Part shown: positions 21,530-32,564 of the stretch, piece after piece
How positions within the stretch are numbered: the first letter of the stretch is position 1
Layout of the letters: each line of letters begins with the position of its first letter
Assembly (NCBI GenBank): GCA_963575745.1
Contig: CAUYUJ010016475.1
Location: 1-64,000 of the forward strand
Source: Prorocentrum cordatum
Taxonomy: Eukaryota > Sar > Dinophyceae > Prorocentrales > Prorocentraceae
Direction of reading: 5' to 3'
Length of the DNA stretch: 64,000 nucleotides
Notes under the pieces: model-generated
The model's input: the letters and a program-made list of their open reading frames with translations, nothing else
What the model was told of the DNA's origin: nothing
Databases searched by the model: none
Translations under genes and position numbers: made by a program

Positions 21530-23935
21530 AAAGATGCGCCCAGCTCGCCGCGGACGCCCAGTGCTCCAACTGCTGCTCGGCTCTGACCAGCGAACCGCCG
21601 GCGTCGGTCACTCCCGACGTCGCGGCGCAGATGTGCCGGAAGCACCCGCGAAGCCGCCGCGCCGTGGACTCCGCCAGCCTCCCGGCTGTCCACGCAGCTG
21701 CGGCCATGCAGGTAGACGGAGGCGCGGTCAGGCGGGAGGCACAGGTCTTCCCGCGGGGTTCGGCTGCTGGCCCAACGCCCTCCGACCACAACGCCGCAAG
21801 AACGCGCTGCTCAACGCGGCCCACAGGGTCGAGGTCGTCGACCAGCTGCGGAACCTAGTCAACCTCTGCGCCAGGGGACAGGCCCCAGACACCGTGTCGG
21901 AGTACTTCGCACGAGCCTCCCCAGTGGCTAGGCCGAAGAATGACGGGGGCCTGCGCCCAGTCGCCGTCGGAGAGGTGCTCCGGCGCCTCGTCGACATGTG
22001 CCTCTGCCGCGAGGTAGCCAGATAGCTGACGCCGCGTGCGACCGACTGGCTCCCCTCCAGATCGGCGTCGCGGCCCCCGGTGGCACCGAGGCGGCGGTGC
22101 ACGTTGCCCGCCAGCGCTGGGCCCGTCACCTCGGGGGCCAGGGGCCGAGCGCCTTCGACGCCCTGGACAGGCAGGCGTTGCTCCACGCGGTCCACGAAGA
22201 GCTCCCCGGGCTGGTGGAGCTACTCCCGCCCGTCAGCCCTCTCTAAGCAGATTGTCCGCTCGGAGAGCGGGGTGCAGCAGTCAGCAGGGTGTCCCCCTGG
22301 GTTTTTTGCTTTCCCCCCTGGCTTTCCAGCGGGCCGCCGAGGCCGCCCTCCGCGCGCCGCGCCGCGGCGCCGACGGCACCGTCGGTCTGAGTTTCTCCTA
22401 CTTGGACGCCGGCTTCCTCGCTGGCGACGCGCCCGCCGCGGCGCGCCTCCTTGCTCGTGGCCAACCTCGCTGGAGTGGGCCTCCAGCTGCGCACTGGCCT
22501 GGGCAAGTGCGAGGTGGTCCCGGCTGGCGGAGCCGCCTCCGCGCCGACCGCAGCTTCGAGTTAGTCGGCTCGCCAGTAGGGGGCGCGGACTTTCGCGCGG
22601 AGCACGCAAAGCAACGGGTCGCGAGCATCACCGTGCTGCTGGAAGCTTCGGGGGGCGTTAGAATACGCACAAGTCGCGCTGCATCTGCTGCGACAGCGCG
22701 CGCTTTTTCGCAAACTGGGCTACTCGGCGCGGGTGGCGCCGCCCAGCGCGCGCGCCGCTTCCTTGCTGGGACGAAGCCGTCTGGGCTTACCTGGAGCAAC
22801 TGAGCGGCTGCTCGCCCACCGACGCCTCCTGGCGGCAGGCCCAGCTCAAGCTCGACAAGGGAGGGCTCGGCCAGCGCTCCGCCGCAAGACACGCCGCCGC
22901 CGCCGCCTACATTGCTGCCCGAGCGAAGAGCTACCCTGGGTACTCCAGCGGCCGCAGCGGGGGTAGCCTGGCGGCTGCGGTGCGGGCCCACAACGCAGTT
23001 GTGCGGGACGCCGACCGGGTGTTGTTTGACCACGAGCGGCGGCGCGGCGACCAGAAGGCCCTGTCCGACGCGACGGACGTCGCCGCGCTCGACGGGGTCA
23101 TGGCCGACTCCACCCTAGCAGGCAAGGCGCAACTCTCCCTGGCGCAGGCGCCAGGCGTCGGCGCGTGACTCCAGGCGCCGCCCTGCGAGGCCTTTGGCGC
23201 CGCCTTCCCGCGCGGCATCATGCAGCGCGCCTTGCAGAGGCTGCTGCGAGTCCAGCTTCTGGAAGAGGAATGTTTTTTTTGCCCAGCGCGTGGCCGGCGC
23301 CCAGGCCAAGCGCCGTGACGCCCTGCGCGACCAGGCCTTTTTCGACGACCTGGCCGCCGGCCACGCTGGAGCGGAGTTGGAGCGCCCGGGGCTGCTGCCC
23401 CCGCGCCCCGACGGGGAGGCCACGCCCGGATGTGAGCAGGGCCGGCCCCCGGTGGGCGACAACGACCGCCGCCCCGCCGATGTCCACTTGCCCCGGTGGG
23501 GCAACGGCGCGGCTTCGGCCTGGGGTTTTGCCGCCGCGTCCAGGACGCGCGCCGATATCCTCGCCGCTTCGGCCGCTTCGTCAAGTGCGCCGACGGAGCT
23601 GTGCGAGGAGTTCAAGAGGCAGCGCCAGGACGCCGCGCGGCAGTGCGCGGCGCAGGGCTTCACGTGCCTCCCCATGGTGGTTGAAGCCAACGGCGGCGGG
23701 TGGGGCCGCGAGGCACGCAGCGCTTTCGGGGTCCTAGTCAAGCGGGTGGCCTGCGCCACGGGGGAAGACGCCGCTGTGGTAGCGGACCATCACGCCCAGC
23801 GAATCTCGAACCCCCTGCATGGGAGAACGCGCGGGCGGCGTTGCGGCGCCTTGGGGGTGGGCGCGGCCCGTTTGGCCGCGGCCACGGCGGCCTCCTCGGT
23901 GGGCGCCGTGCGGGGTTTTCCCGGCGCTGCTTAGT
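21530..23935 (+). pseudogene. Second LINE relic: RT and C-terminal nuclease, frameshifted
   Basis: Coding remains run in order through changing frames. RT entry: ASPVARPKNDGGLRPVAVG at about 21915-21975. Palm: LQIGVAAPGGTEAAVHVARQ, then FDALDRQALLHAV at about 22055-22200. A QQGVPLGFLLSPLAF segment at about 22275-22330 is followed by a catalytic-site relic YLDAGFLAGD near 22400, where YLDD or YADD is expected, so one catalytic Asp is lost. ELVGSPVGGADF lies at about 22560. Thumb-type sequence follows (SWRQAQLKLDKGGLGQRS at about 22830). The C-terminal nuclease-like part has RRPADVHLPRW and FTCLPMVVEANGGGWG at 23470-23710. At least four frame changes and internal stops make it dead. The endonuclease half is not seen upstream. 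The C-terminal pattern resembles the PD-(D/E)XK-like ends of restriction-type LINEs. Confidence 0.8.
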
Positions 23936-24790
23936 GCCCCCCGACCACCGTCCCTCATCCTTGCTGGGCAGCACGAGCACCTCCTCCCGCGCCCCTCCGC
24001 CGGCCGCCCCTTCTCGGCGGGGCGGCGGATGAGCCCCGCAAGTGGCAATCCCCACCAAGCCGCGGCGCGTTGGGTTCGACCAGCCTCACAACGATCCCAA
24101 GGCCTTCCCCGGCGCCAGCCCCGACGCCCAGCAGCCCCGCGCCCTGCCCCTCGCCCAGCCCCATTCCAGCACGACGAACCCGACGACGAACCCGACGACC
24201 GCCAGCCACTCTTGCACTTCCCCCACCTGACGACCCCGACGGCCCTTCCAGACGACTGCCAACGCCCTCCCCGACGCCCACCGCCCACTCCACCGCTGCA
24301 CCTGCGCCGCCTGGTCGGCGCCGCCGCCGTAGGGTCCGAAGCCTCGTCGCGGGTGGCCCTTCTTTCCCGGCCCCTGCCCCAGCTTGTCTGCTTGCGGTTG
24401 CTTCCCCTCTCATTTTCTGCCTTGCTTCCCCCCTTTTCCTTTCCTCCTTCCTGCCCCCTGCCTGCTGTCTCGGCCTGGCCCCTTTTCCCGCCTGCCCGCC
24501 CGCCCCGCTGGCCCTGGCCTCCCGTCTGCGCGTTCGCCGTCGTATGCCGTCGTCTGCCTGCTTCCCCCCTCCTCTTCCGCCGGGCAGCGCAGCCTGCCCC
24601 GGACCAGCGCGGCGGCGTGCAGGGCTTCAGCGAGCACCAAGACTATGAACTGGCACCACGGCTCTGGCCCGAGCGCGTCCGGCACCGAGTCTTCCGCGCA
24701 GCTCGCGCGCGCGGGGCCCCGCCTGCTGCTTCCGGGCGCTCGCTGCGTCGCCGCGGCCGGACTCCTATGCGGGGTCCTCAATCCAGCTCT
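23936..24790. other. C-rich low-complexity tail after the LINE relic
   Basis: The plus strand is strongly C-rich (CCCCCACCTGACGACCCC, CTTCCCCCCTTTTCC and similar). It may be 3' UTR of the element. No gene is seen. Confidence 0.4.
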
Positions 24791-24799
24791 TCCCCTCGG

Positions 24800-25190
24800 A
24801 GGCTCAAAAAGGGCGCCGTGGTGCCCTTTTGGGGCGCCCGCGGGACGCTCTTAGGCGCTCTTGGGGCCCTCTTGGGACCCTCCTGAGCCCCTCGCGGGGC
24901 TCTGCCACGCCGTTTCGGGGCCATATTGAGGCCTCGAGAGTTCGTCGGGCGCGAAAGAGCACGAATGCAAAACACATTGATTTCCGCAATGTGTTTGAAG
25001 GATCATGGCTTTCGGGGAGGGCCCTCGAAGGGCTCGGATGGCCCTTGGAACCGACGTGAAGCTGTCTTGGGGCCTCTTGGAGGCATGTCGGAGGTCATCC
25101 TGAGCCATATATGAGGCCATGGGGTGGTATCTGAGGCCCTCCTGGCCCATCTTGGGCGCTCTAAGTACCCGCGCCCCCCCCCCTCCCAGG
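24800..25190 (+). repeat. GGCGCTCTTGGGGCCCTC degenerate repeats
   Basis: Another block of the CTCTTGGGGCC family, loosest after 24960. No gene is seen. Confidence 0.5.
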
Positions 25191-25214
25191 CCCGCGGGGA
25201 GGGGGGCAGCGGGG

Positions 25215-25320
25215 GGGGGTAAACCCTTCACCCGAGCAGAGGAAGGAGGGAGCTTTGGCAGAGAGAAGAACACATCGTTAAGCCACCTGCTCCCAGAGGG
25301 CATGGTGTGATTTTCGTCTC
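25215..25320 (+). repeat. Dispersed ~100-bp repeat, copy 1
   Basis: The segment with ACATCGTTAAGCCACCTGC and CCCAGAGGGCA matches 42275-42385 (ACATCGTTAGACCGCCTGC and CCCAGAGGGCT), including the flanking GCAGAGAGAAG and TCTCATAT words. Confidence 0.65.
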
Positions 25321-25662
25321 ATATTTGGTTCCCTCGAGGCATTCGTAGAAACGTCTTGAAGTATTTTGGGGCCTCTTTGCTCCTCTGTGGTCTTCCTGGC
25401 GCGCGTGGGCCATCCTGGGCCTTGGCGGCCTCCTTGGGCCGTCGAGGAAGCCGCGGGGCGCTCTAGAGATCCCCGGGGAGGCGTCGGGCCGCCCAGGGAA
25501 CCTCGGAAGGGGGGGTGGAGGTGAATGCGCGCGCAGTCTTGCACTCCCCTGTGCGGGTCGCGCGTGGCGGGCCCACCACCACCATTAAGTGCATTCGCTT
25601 GGGCCAGGCACCGCCTCTCGAGGGGTTGGGCGCCGCCGCGCGGCGCCGCGACAGCCCAGCGC
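25321..25662. other. Spacer upstream of array S2
   Basis: CTCTTGGGGCC-like fragments and GC-rich sequence. No gene is seen. Confidence 0.4.
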
Positions 25663-25748
25663 GCACGTCGCAACAACCATTAGCCTGGCGAAGAAACCAA
25701 CCGCATGCAGTAGTGAGTAGTACCGCAGTGGTGGGTATCGTCTTCCGC
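25663..25748 (+). repeat. Module B, copy before array S2
   Basis: ATTAGCCTGGCGAAGAAACC, CCGCATGCAGTAGTGAGTAG and CCGCAGTGGTGGGTATCG match the reverse complement of 52716-52795 almost base for base and continue directly into the first satellite monomer. Confidence 0.85.
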
Positions 25749-26865
25749 GGAGCTCCCTCTGGGGCCGCGAAGCGCTGTACTGGGCGGGGGAACCGCATGC
25801 GAACTGCGCCGCTGGGACCTTCGGTGGAGCTCCCTATGGGGCCACGGAGCGCTGTACTGGGCGGGGGAACCGCATGCGAACTGCGCCGCTGGGACCTACG
25901 ATGGAACTCCCCATGGGGCCACGAAACGTTGTACTGGGTGGGGAGCTGCATGCGAATTGCGCCATTGGGACCTTCGGATGGGGCCACGAAGCGTAATAGT
26001 GGTGGGGGGATTCGCATGTGGACTGCGCCAGTGGGACCTTCGGTGGAGCTCCTTATGGGGCCACGAAGCGCTGTAATGGGCGGGGGAACCGCGTGCGGTT
26101 GCGCCGCTGGGACCTTCGGTGGAGCTCCCTATGGGCCATTGGGGCCACGAAGCGATGTATCATATTGGGCGGGGGAACCGCGTGCGCATTGCGCCACTGG
26201 GACCTTCGGTTGAGCTCCTTATGGGCCACGAAACGGTGTACTGGGCGGGAAAATCGCATGCGAACGGCGCCACTGGGACCGTCGACGGAGCTCCCCGTGG
26301 TGCCACGAAGCGTTGTACTGGCGGGGGGATTCGCATGCGAACTGCGCCATTGGGACCTTCGGTCGAGCTCCCCATGGAGCCACGAAGCGTTGTACTAGGT
26401 GGGGAAACCGCATGCGGACTGTGATACTGGGACCTTCGGTTGAGCTCCGTGTGGGTCCACGAAGCGTTGTACTTGGGGAGCCTCATGCGAACTGCGCCAC
26501 TGGGACATTCGGTGGAGCTCCCCCTGGGGCCACGAAGCGTTGTACTGGGCGGGGGAACCGCATGCGGACTGCGCCACCGGGACCTTCGGTGGAGCCCCCT
26601 CTGGGGCCACGAAACGTTGTATTGGGTGGGGGAACTGCATGCGGACTGCGCCGCTGGGACTTTCGGCGGAGCTCCCTGTGGGTCCACGATGCGTTGTACT
26701 GGGCGGGGGAAACCGCAGGCGGATTGCGCCACTGGGACTTTCGGTGGAGCTCCCTCTGGGGCCACGAAGCGTTGTACTGGGCGGGGGAACCGAGTGCGGA
26801 CTGCGCCACCGGGACCTTCGGTGGAGCTCCTTCTGGGGCCACGAAGCGTGTGAGGGGTGTGCCAA
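25749..26865 (+). repeat. Satellite array S2, about fifteen monomers of ~76 bp
   Basis: Each monomer has GGAGCTCCCTATGGGGCCAC, then GAAGCGTTGTACTGGGCGGG, then CGCATGCGAACTGCGCC and GGGACCTTCGG. The last monomer ends at about 26860 in GTGTGAGGGGTGTGCC, which is the S1 and S6 spacer type. No module A follows. Confidence 0.95.
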
Positions 26866-27460
26866 AGTGAGGTGGGTGACGGATTTTTGGATTGCGCTGC
26901 TGATGAAGCGTATGGCCTGTCAGCTAATGGCGGCGCTGCAGCTAGCAGAGGCAGTCAGCACAGTCAACTCGTGTGGCTGTGCTAAGAGGCGAAACTCGCA
27001 AACTCTGCACGGGCACCTGAAGTCAAGTCAGACAGTAACTTCCTCCAACCAACCTGCCTAACCCCACGAATCTCACCCAGTCCCAGAGTATTAACTACGC
27101 GCGCAACTGGGTGCGAGGCAGCCATGTGGACGCAGAGCGTCTGGCTCTAGGCGGCAAAGGATTGAAATTTTTAGCCGTGGCCAGGACATGGCGGCGGACA
27201 GGGTGGGCAATCCTGCACGGCTGCTCTCGGCGTATCCCTGGCAGCGCCAGAACATCACGCTTCACAGAGATGTATTCGCTGACTTAACCCCTCCACAAAG
27301 CTACCAGCCACTCCCACACCCATCCTTATCTGCAAGAGGGTGTGTGGTTAGCGACGGACTACGCTCACCGAGCCCCCTGCCGCTGCCCCCCACGGGCCAA
27401 GGCTTGAAGCTTGACAGTCGGGCGGTGACAGAAACGCGAGGGGGCGCACCTCTGTCCAGG
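26866..27460. other. Unclassified unique sequence
   Basis: Near-unique sequence of moderate GC. A 61-residue frame continues out of the array at 26870-27061 but resembles no family. Confidence 0.35.
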
Positions 27461-28330
27461 TTGACGGTGTAGAGAGAGCAGGCGAGCGGGTGGCAAGCAG
27501 GCGGCGGCGGAAAGAAGCAAGAGAGGCAGGCACATGCCTCTCTGATCTCAGCACGTCCGCCCAACCTGACATTCCCAACCCCCTCCCGAATGCATGTTGC
27601 GATCCCTCGACCGCTGTCAGCTCTCAAAACAGCTGCTCTCAACGACTTTGCCTCGGCGATCGCCGCTGTGGGGTGGGGCTTCGCGAGTTCCTTTCGGAGC
27701 GCCCACCATGGCCCGCCCCCTTCACGGTTCGACCCTAGGTTCGGCCGACCAGGCTGACACTCGAGCTGGCGACAGTTGCGCGCGTCAACTGCTTTCAGTG
27801 AAACCTGTTACGCACCGTCTGAAATTTAGTCTCAGAGAGAGAGCGGGCAAGAGGGCGGGACAGCACATGCAGGCAGGCCGTGCACAAGAGAGAGCAAGAG
27901 AGGCGGGCTGCCGCTCTCTCTGACTGTTGCTGCACTGCCTCGCTGCTAATGCCTCCAACTGCCCGACCAACCAATCCCAGCCCTCTCCCGACTACACGAT
28001 GCGGTCTTCACGACCGCTGTGGCTCTCAAAGCCGCTGAACTCAACGACTTTACCTCGGCGAGAGCCGCTGTGGGGCGGGGGCTTCGCGAGTTCCTTTCGG
28101 AGCGCCCACTATGGACCCCTCCCCTCACGGATCGGCCCTCGGTTCGGCCGACAAGGCTGACGCTCGAGATGGCAACCGTTGCGCAATACGACTGCTGTCA
28201 TTATCTGAAACATCTGGTTTCAGAGGGAGAGAGGGCAAGAGGGCGGGCCGGCACTGCAGGCAGGCCGAAGCGATGAAAGAGCAAAAGAGGCGGGCTGCCG
28301 CTCTCTCCGCTTGCTGTTACCCTGCCCCGC
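27460..28330 (+). repeat. Triplicated ~400-bp block
   Basis: GCTTCGCGAGTTCCTTTCGG occurs at 27678 and 28081, 403 bases apart. GAGAGGCGGGCTGCCGCTCTCT-like segments occur near 27900 and 28290, with a related GAGAGGCAGGCACATGCC at 27522. CTCAACGACTTTRCCTCGGC occurs at about 27636 and 28040. Frames repeat with the block and are not conserved between copies. Confidence 0.85.
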
Positions 28331-29330
28331 TGCTAACACCTCGACCAATCCCCCAACGTTCCCTCCATACTACAAAATCACCTGAAACTGCGGCCATCGG
28401 ATACTCCTGGAAACTGAAGGTGGCCGACAGACACACATCCATGGTCCAAGAGAGGCTGTCTGCAGCAAAACTGATCCACGTGAAAGTCAGGCCTGCTGTG
28501 GCGCAACTCTGGAGGTCAGACGGCTATGGAATGCAAGCTCATTCAGCGGACGTGATTCCAGCTCAGCTCGGAACTGGCGGATGAGCTGGGGGTTATCTGT
28601 ATACCGCCACGGGGCTAGCCAAACGAGGAGGGCACGCATTAACCATAGCACCAGCCACAAGGCAGGGTCTTAGCAAAGCTCGAAACACTGGCAACATAGG
28701 CGGAGAGATCAGAGCACGTCCACACAAGTACCCCACTGTCAGCTGCTCGCCTGTCACACCCCAAGACGGTGGCCCACCCAAGTGCCGTGTGCTTGGCGCG
28801 GGTGACTGTGAGCTGCTAGGAAGGTGAGATAAAAGAGGTAACGCAAGGCTCGAAAGACGGAATAGTTGTGAGAACAAGGCCAGGACTGACAAAGTGCCTG
28901 ACTGAGATGCGATCCCTTACCCATCCACCACCCACACCTGAGTCCCGCCACCCAACATCCTATTTACTCGTGCGCATTATCAAACAGCCCTACCCCAAAA
29001 CCGGGTTGGAAAGTCCATGGGGCTATTCGCTGGGCGAGTCGAATCCGACGTCGCTCTCTAGCTTGCGCACGCTTGGCAGCAATTCGGGCACGCAATTCTG
29101 GTGTGAGCTCAACGGGCTGTGGGGGCGGCGGGGGACACGGAGATTGGGAAACGGGTAAAGAAAGACGGGAGTGAGAGAGCAAGATAGCCAGGGCTGACAC
29201 AGTAGCCTGACTAGATCAGTGCAATCTGGAATTTTGCAGCGCGGCCTGACTGGCGCAGCGCCAGTCGCAGGCGGACTTTGAGACGGCTCAGTGGCAGCCC
29301 TCTCGCTCCCCGTGGCCCGCCCGCCATGAC
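28331..29330. other. Downstream flank of the ORF1-like gene, no gene seen
   Basis: Moderate-GC, mostly unique sequence. If the minus-strand gene at 29334-31124 belongs to a LINE, its RT ORF should lie here on the minus strand, and none is visible. Confidence 0.45.
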
Positions 29331-29333
29331 ACA

Positions 29334-31124
29334 TCACCCCAGCGTCGACGTCGCCCCCTCGCTGCCCTCGGTGGAGCCAGCGCGGCCGCCGCACAGCATG
29401 AAGCCATCTGGCGCTTCGCGCCGTGGGCTGTGGCTGCGGCTGTGCCTCTGGCGGCGGCTGGCTGCACCTGCAACGGCATCCTCTCCTGCCTCTGCGGCGA
29501 CGGCGGCACGGCCGTGCGGCGACGGTGGCAGGGCGCCGCGGCCGCGGTGACTGCACGCACCTGGCCGCGCTGACGCTTGGCGAGCCAACGCGTCTCGCAG
29601 TCCCTGCTGGCCATCAGGGCGACGTGCACGTTCTGCAGCCTTCCTCTCAGCACGCTGAGCTGCCCTCGCTTTGCGGGCTGCCTCGGCAGTGGCAGCCGCA
29701 GCAACATCCTCCTCGGCGCTGACTGGCACCTCGACGGCGTCGGCGGCGGCGGGTCCAGCAGCGCCCCATGCCGCCCCCACGGCGGCGCCCGCAGGCGGGG
29801 GCCCCCCCTGTGGGCCGCGGGCCACAGGTGCGTCGGCCGGCACGGGGTAGGCCGCGGCAGGAGCCTCAGGCCTGGGCGCGGGGGCCACTGGCCCCAGGCG
29901 CTGGGGGGGCCCTGCAAAGGGCCGCACCTCGGGCGCAGGCGCGTCGCCATGCGCCGCTCCACCGCGCGCCGCCGCCATCTGACCCTGCATCGTCGTCAGC
30001 AGCTGCGCGAGGCCGACGAGCTGCTGGGTGAGGGCCGCCTGGCCAGCCTGCAGCTCCGCGATGGCCGCGATGGGCGGCGCGCGGTCGGGCGGCGTGGCTG
30101 GGGCTGCATCTCCCTCAGCGCCGGCCACGGGCGTCGGCGTGATGGGCTCCTCCATCGGCTCGTCGCCCGCGGGGACCATGGCCTCGAGCTGCTCGAGGAG
30201 CGTCTTGGCGCGGCCGAGGGCCTCGGCGCGCTGACGCACCTTCGCCTCCAGCTCCGCGAGCTCCTCACGCGCCCGCGCAGCCGCGGCCTCGGCCTTCTCC
30301 AGCTTGGCCTGAGCCCGCTGGACGAATCTGCGCTGACGGTCGCATCGTACGCCAGCTGGGCGGGCCAGGATGATCATGCTGAGCTGCACGGCGTACTCCT
30401 CCTCCTGTGGCCGCCTCTGCTCCAGACTCATGCCGAGCTCGATGGCAGCCTGCAGCCTCTTGCCCGTGGCGGCCGCCATCTGGTGCAGCGAGCGCCTGTG
30501 GGCCGTGAGCCCGCGCTCATCCGACGGCGGCTCGACCCAGGCTGGGTGTGCCCGCGCGTCCGACGGCAGCGCGGGGAGGATGCCGAGCGCGGGGCTGCGG
30601 CCGTCCTCATCGCCATCCGATGCATCAGATTCGCCTCCAGCAGACCGCCTCCGTCGGCCATCGCCGTCGGCGGAGCGCTGGCGGCGGCTCGAGGTCGACC
30701 TCGGCCGCGGATCGCCTCCGTCGTCCTCCGTACCCTCGTCCTCGAAGCGGACTCGCGAGGCTGGCCGCGGCCTCGGCTCGGCCTCGGGCTGACGTGCCTC
30801 GCCCTTGCCGCCGCGGCGCCGACGCCTCGAGGCAGAACGAGGCTGGCGGCCGTCACCGCGCGGGCCCGCGCGCGGGCGCGCTGTCCCTCCTCCGTCTCCA
30901 TGCATGGGACCATGCTCGGGAAGAGGGAAGCAGGTGCGGCACAGGGCGTCAGAAGGGCCGTTGAGTCCTCCGCACGACGGGCACCACCATCCAGGCGGCG
31001 GCGGCGGCACGGCCCACGGCGGAGTGCTGCCACTCTGCCCGCTGTGGCCGCCGCCCGAACTGCCCTTGCCGCTGCCCTTGCGGCCCTGGCCGCCTTTGCC
31101 CCCGCCTCCGGCTCGGCCTGACAT
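29334..31124 (-). CDS. LINE ORF1-like protein: RanBP2-type zinc finger plus coiled coil
   Basis: The start is the ATG at 31124 (MSGRAGGGGKGGQGRK), giving 596 residues without interruption. Upstream in-frame codons are Arg/Ala-rich and less protein-like, so this start is preferred. A Gly/Lys-rich N-terminus is followed at residues about 45-67 by WWCPSCGGLNGPSDALCRTC: a W, C-x2-C, N at the fourth following position, then C-x2-C, the RanBP2-type zinc-ribbon pattern. Arg/Ser/Asp-rich sequence follows. A long Glu/Ala/Arg coiled coil covers residues about 260-316. A Pro/Ala-rich linker and a second Ala/Arg helical segment near the C-terminus complete it. Such zinc-finger plus coiled-coil proteins occur as first ORFs of dinoflagellate LINEs and would bind element RNA. 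A free-standing host RNA-binding gene is possible, since no RT ORF follows. Module A lies 380 bases upstream in the same orientation. Confidence 0.6.
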   Translation of the reverse strand: MSGRAGGGGKGGQGRKGSGKGSSGGGHSGQSGSTPPWAVPPPPPGWWCPSCGGLNGPSDALCRTCFPLPEHGPMHGDGGGTARPRAGPRGDGRQPRSASRRRRRGGKGEARQPEAEPRPRPASRVRFEDEGTEDDGGDPRPRSTSSRRQRSADGDGRRRRSAGGESDASDGDEDGRSPALGILPALPSDARAHPAWVEPPSDERGLTAHRRSLHQMAAATGKRLQAAIELGMSLEQRRPQEEEYAVQLSMIILARPAGVRCDRQRRFVQRAQAKLEKAEAAAARAREELAELEAKVRQRAEALGRAKTLLEQLEAMVPAGDEPMEEPITPTPVAGAEGDAAPATPPDRAPPIAAIAELQAGQAALTQQLVGLAQLLTTMQGQMAAARGGAAHGDAPAPEVRPFAGPPQRLGPVAPAPRPEAPAAAYPVPADAPVARGPQGGPPPAGAAVGAAWGAAGPAAADAVEVPVSAEEDVAAAATAEAARKARAAQRAERKAAERARRPDGQQGLRDALARQASARPGACSHRGRGALPPSPHGRAAVAAEAGEDAVAGAASRRQRHSRSHSPRREAPDGFMLCGGRAGSTEGSEGATSTLG

Positions 31125-31504
31125 CAGCCCGTTGCTATGGTGCGCACGCAGCCTCGCAGCGGCAGCGGCGACGCGCAGCAAGGTGCGCGACTGCGTGCGC
31201 CGCTCGCGAGCGCGCCTGTGCCAGGCGGGCTCGCGCACGCGCAGCCGGCGCCGCGCCCTGCTCGAAGCGGGCGCCCGCGCCGTCGTGCGCCCGCCCACTC
31301 TGGGGGCGGCGCACACCGCAGCACAGCAGCACGGCCGGCCCGCACGCCACCAGCGAGGGCGCGGGCGAGCGCGTATGGCCGCCGAGTCCCGCGAGGCTCG
31401 CAGGTATCCTGGATACCTGCACCCAAAAGCCTCGGGCCGGGACGGCGGCTGGTGGGTGACGGGAGGAGGGAGGAGGGGAAGGAGGAGGAGAGGGGAGTAG
31501 TGGA

Positions 31505-31552
31505 GGAAAGCGCGGCGCTGTCCCTTCAAAGTAAGGACCCAACACCATAGGC
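31505..31552 (-). repeat. Module A, copy upstream of the ORF1-like gene
   Basis: The reverse complement reads CTATGGTGTTGGGTCC, then a TTTGAAGGGAC segment, then CGCGCTTTCC. It is followed by CTCC-rich pyrimidines and GTCACCCACCAGCC, the same order of parts as at the satellite arrays, but leading into an ORF. Confidence 0.7.
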
Positions 31553-31559
31553 CTGCTGA

Positions 31560-31930
31560 GGAAAAGCTAAGGCACGGGGGCCTGTTCAAGAAAACCGACA
31601 GAAACCCTGCCAGAAAAAGCACTTGGCACCCTAGCGCGCTTCCACGTGCCGGGGGGGCACGGTGGCGGACCTGGCCCCCCCCGCAGTCCGAGCAGTTCTA
31701 TTCATAAGAGGTGTTTCGTAGGGCCCGAGGACGTTGGCCCCCCAGGCGGTTTATAGATATAGACATGTGCAGAGAGAGAGAGAGAGAGAGTGGGAGAGGC
31801 AGAAGGCGCTGCATGGATGCACGATCTTTTGTGTATATATATATATATATGTATCAAATACACACATATCTACAGATGTGCGTGTCCTTACATGCCAGCG
31901 AGAAACACATAGAAATGGAGTCGATTGCGC
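31560..31930. other. Spacer with (GA)n and (TA)n
   Basis: Short microsatellites lie at 31770-31790 and 31833-31850. No gene is seen. Confidence 0.5.
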
Positions 31931-32050
31931 GGCCGTTCGCGCGCAGACTGCCCGCGTAAGGTCGTGTGTAAGCGCCCTCGTTTCTAGTGCTGCGTGCCGC
32001 GCTGGCGGCCCGCGTAAGCCACCGCTGAAGGTCGCTGTGCCATCGTGCAT
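31930..32050. repeat. Dispersed ~120-bp repeat, copy 1
   Basis: GCGCCCTCGTTTCTAGTGC, GTGCCGCGCTGGCGGCCCGC and AAGGTCGC match 43690-43810. Read on the minus strand both copies give LRGPPARHA followed by ETRA, which may be a shared coding relic or simple sequence identity. Confidence 0.75.
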
Positions 32051-32059
32051 AATGCACGT

Positions 32060-32560
32060 TTCTCTTCGTCGCGCAAGTGGACGCTGCAGTATATCAAGAG
32101 TTCGAGCTTCGGAAGGGAAGCGCCAATAAGGCATCCACGCGACCTCCCCAGACCGCCGACGTCATGCTTCTTTCATACAGGTTTCGGCCTATATCCCGAC
32201 ACCATTGTTTTCTTTCTGAATCGTTTTTGAAGGTCCTGGGGCCTGGCGATTGCCCCCAGAATCCGAACATGTATGAAAAAACCTCCCCGGGGGTCTGGAT
32301 CACAAGGGCCGTCAGAGGCCCGCCACCCGGTGGGCGGCAGCGCGGACGGGGGAGGACCTCGGCCTCGCGAAGCGCCGCTCTGGCGCCTCGGCCTGCTCGG
32401 GGCGAGCACGCGGGGCGCGCCGCTCTGGAGGAAGGGCAGCGCCGACCGCGGCCCCGGGGGGTCACGCTCGGCGGCGGGCCGACAAAGATTGTCTGCGCGT
32501 CCGGGAGACCTTCTGCCGGGGTGACCTCCGGTTTCCTGGGCCTCCGAGAGGGGGCCAAGC
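32060..32560. other. Unclassified spacer upstream of the palindromic minisatellite
   Basis: GC-rich from 32280. No gene is recognised. Open frames on both strands overlap completely. Confidence 0.35.
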
Positions 32561-32564
32561 TGGC

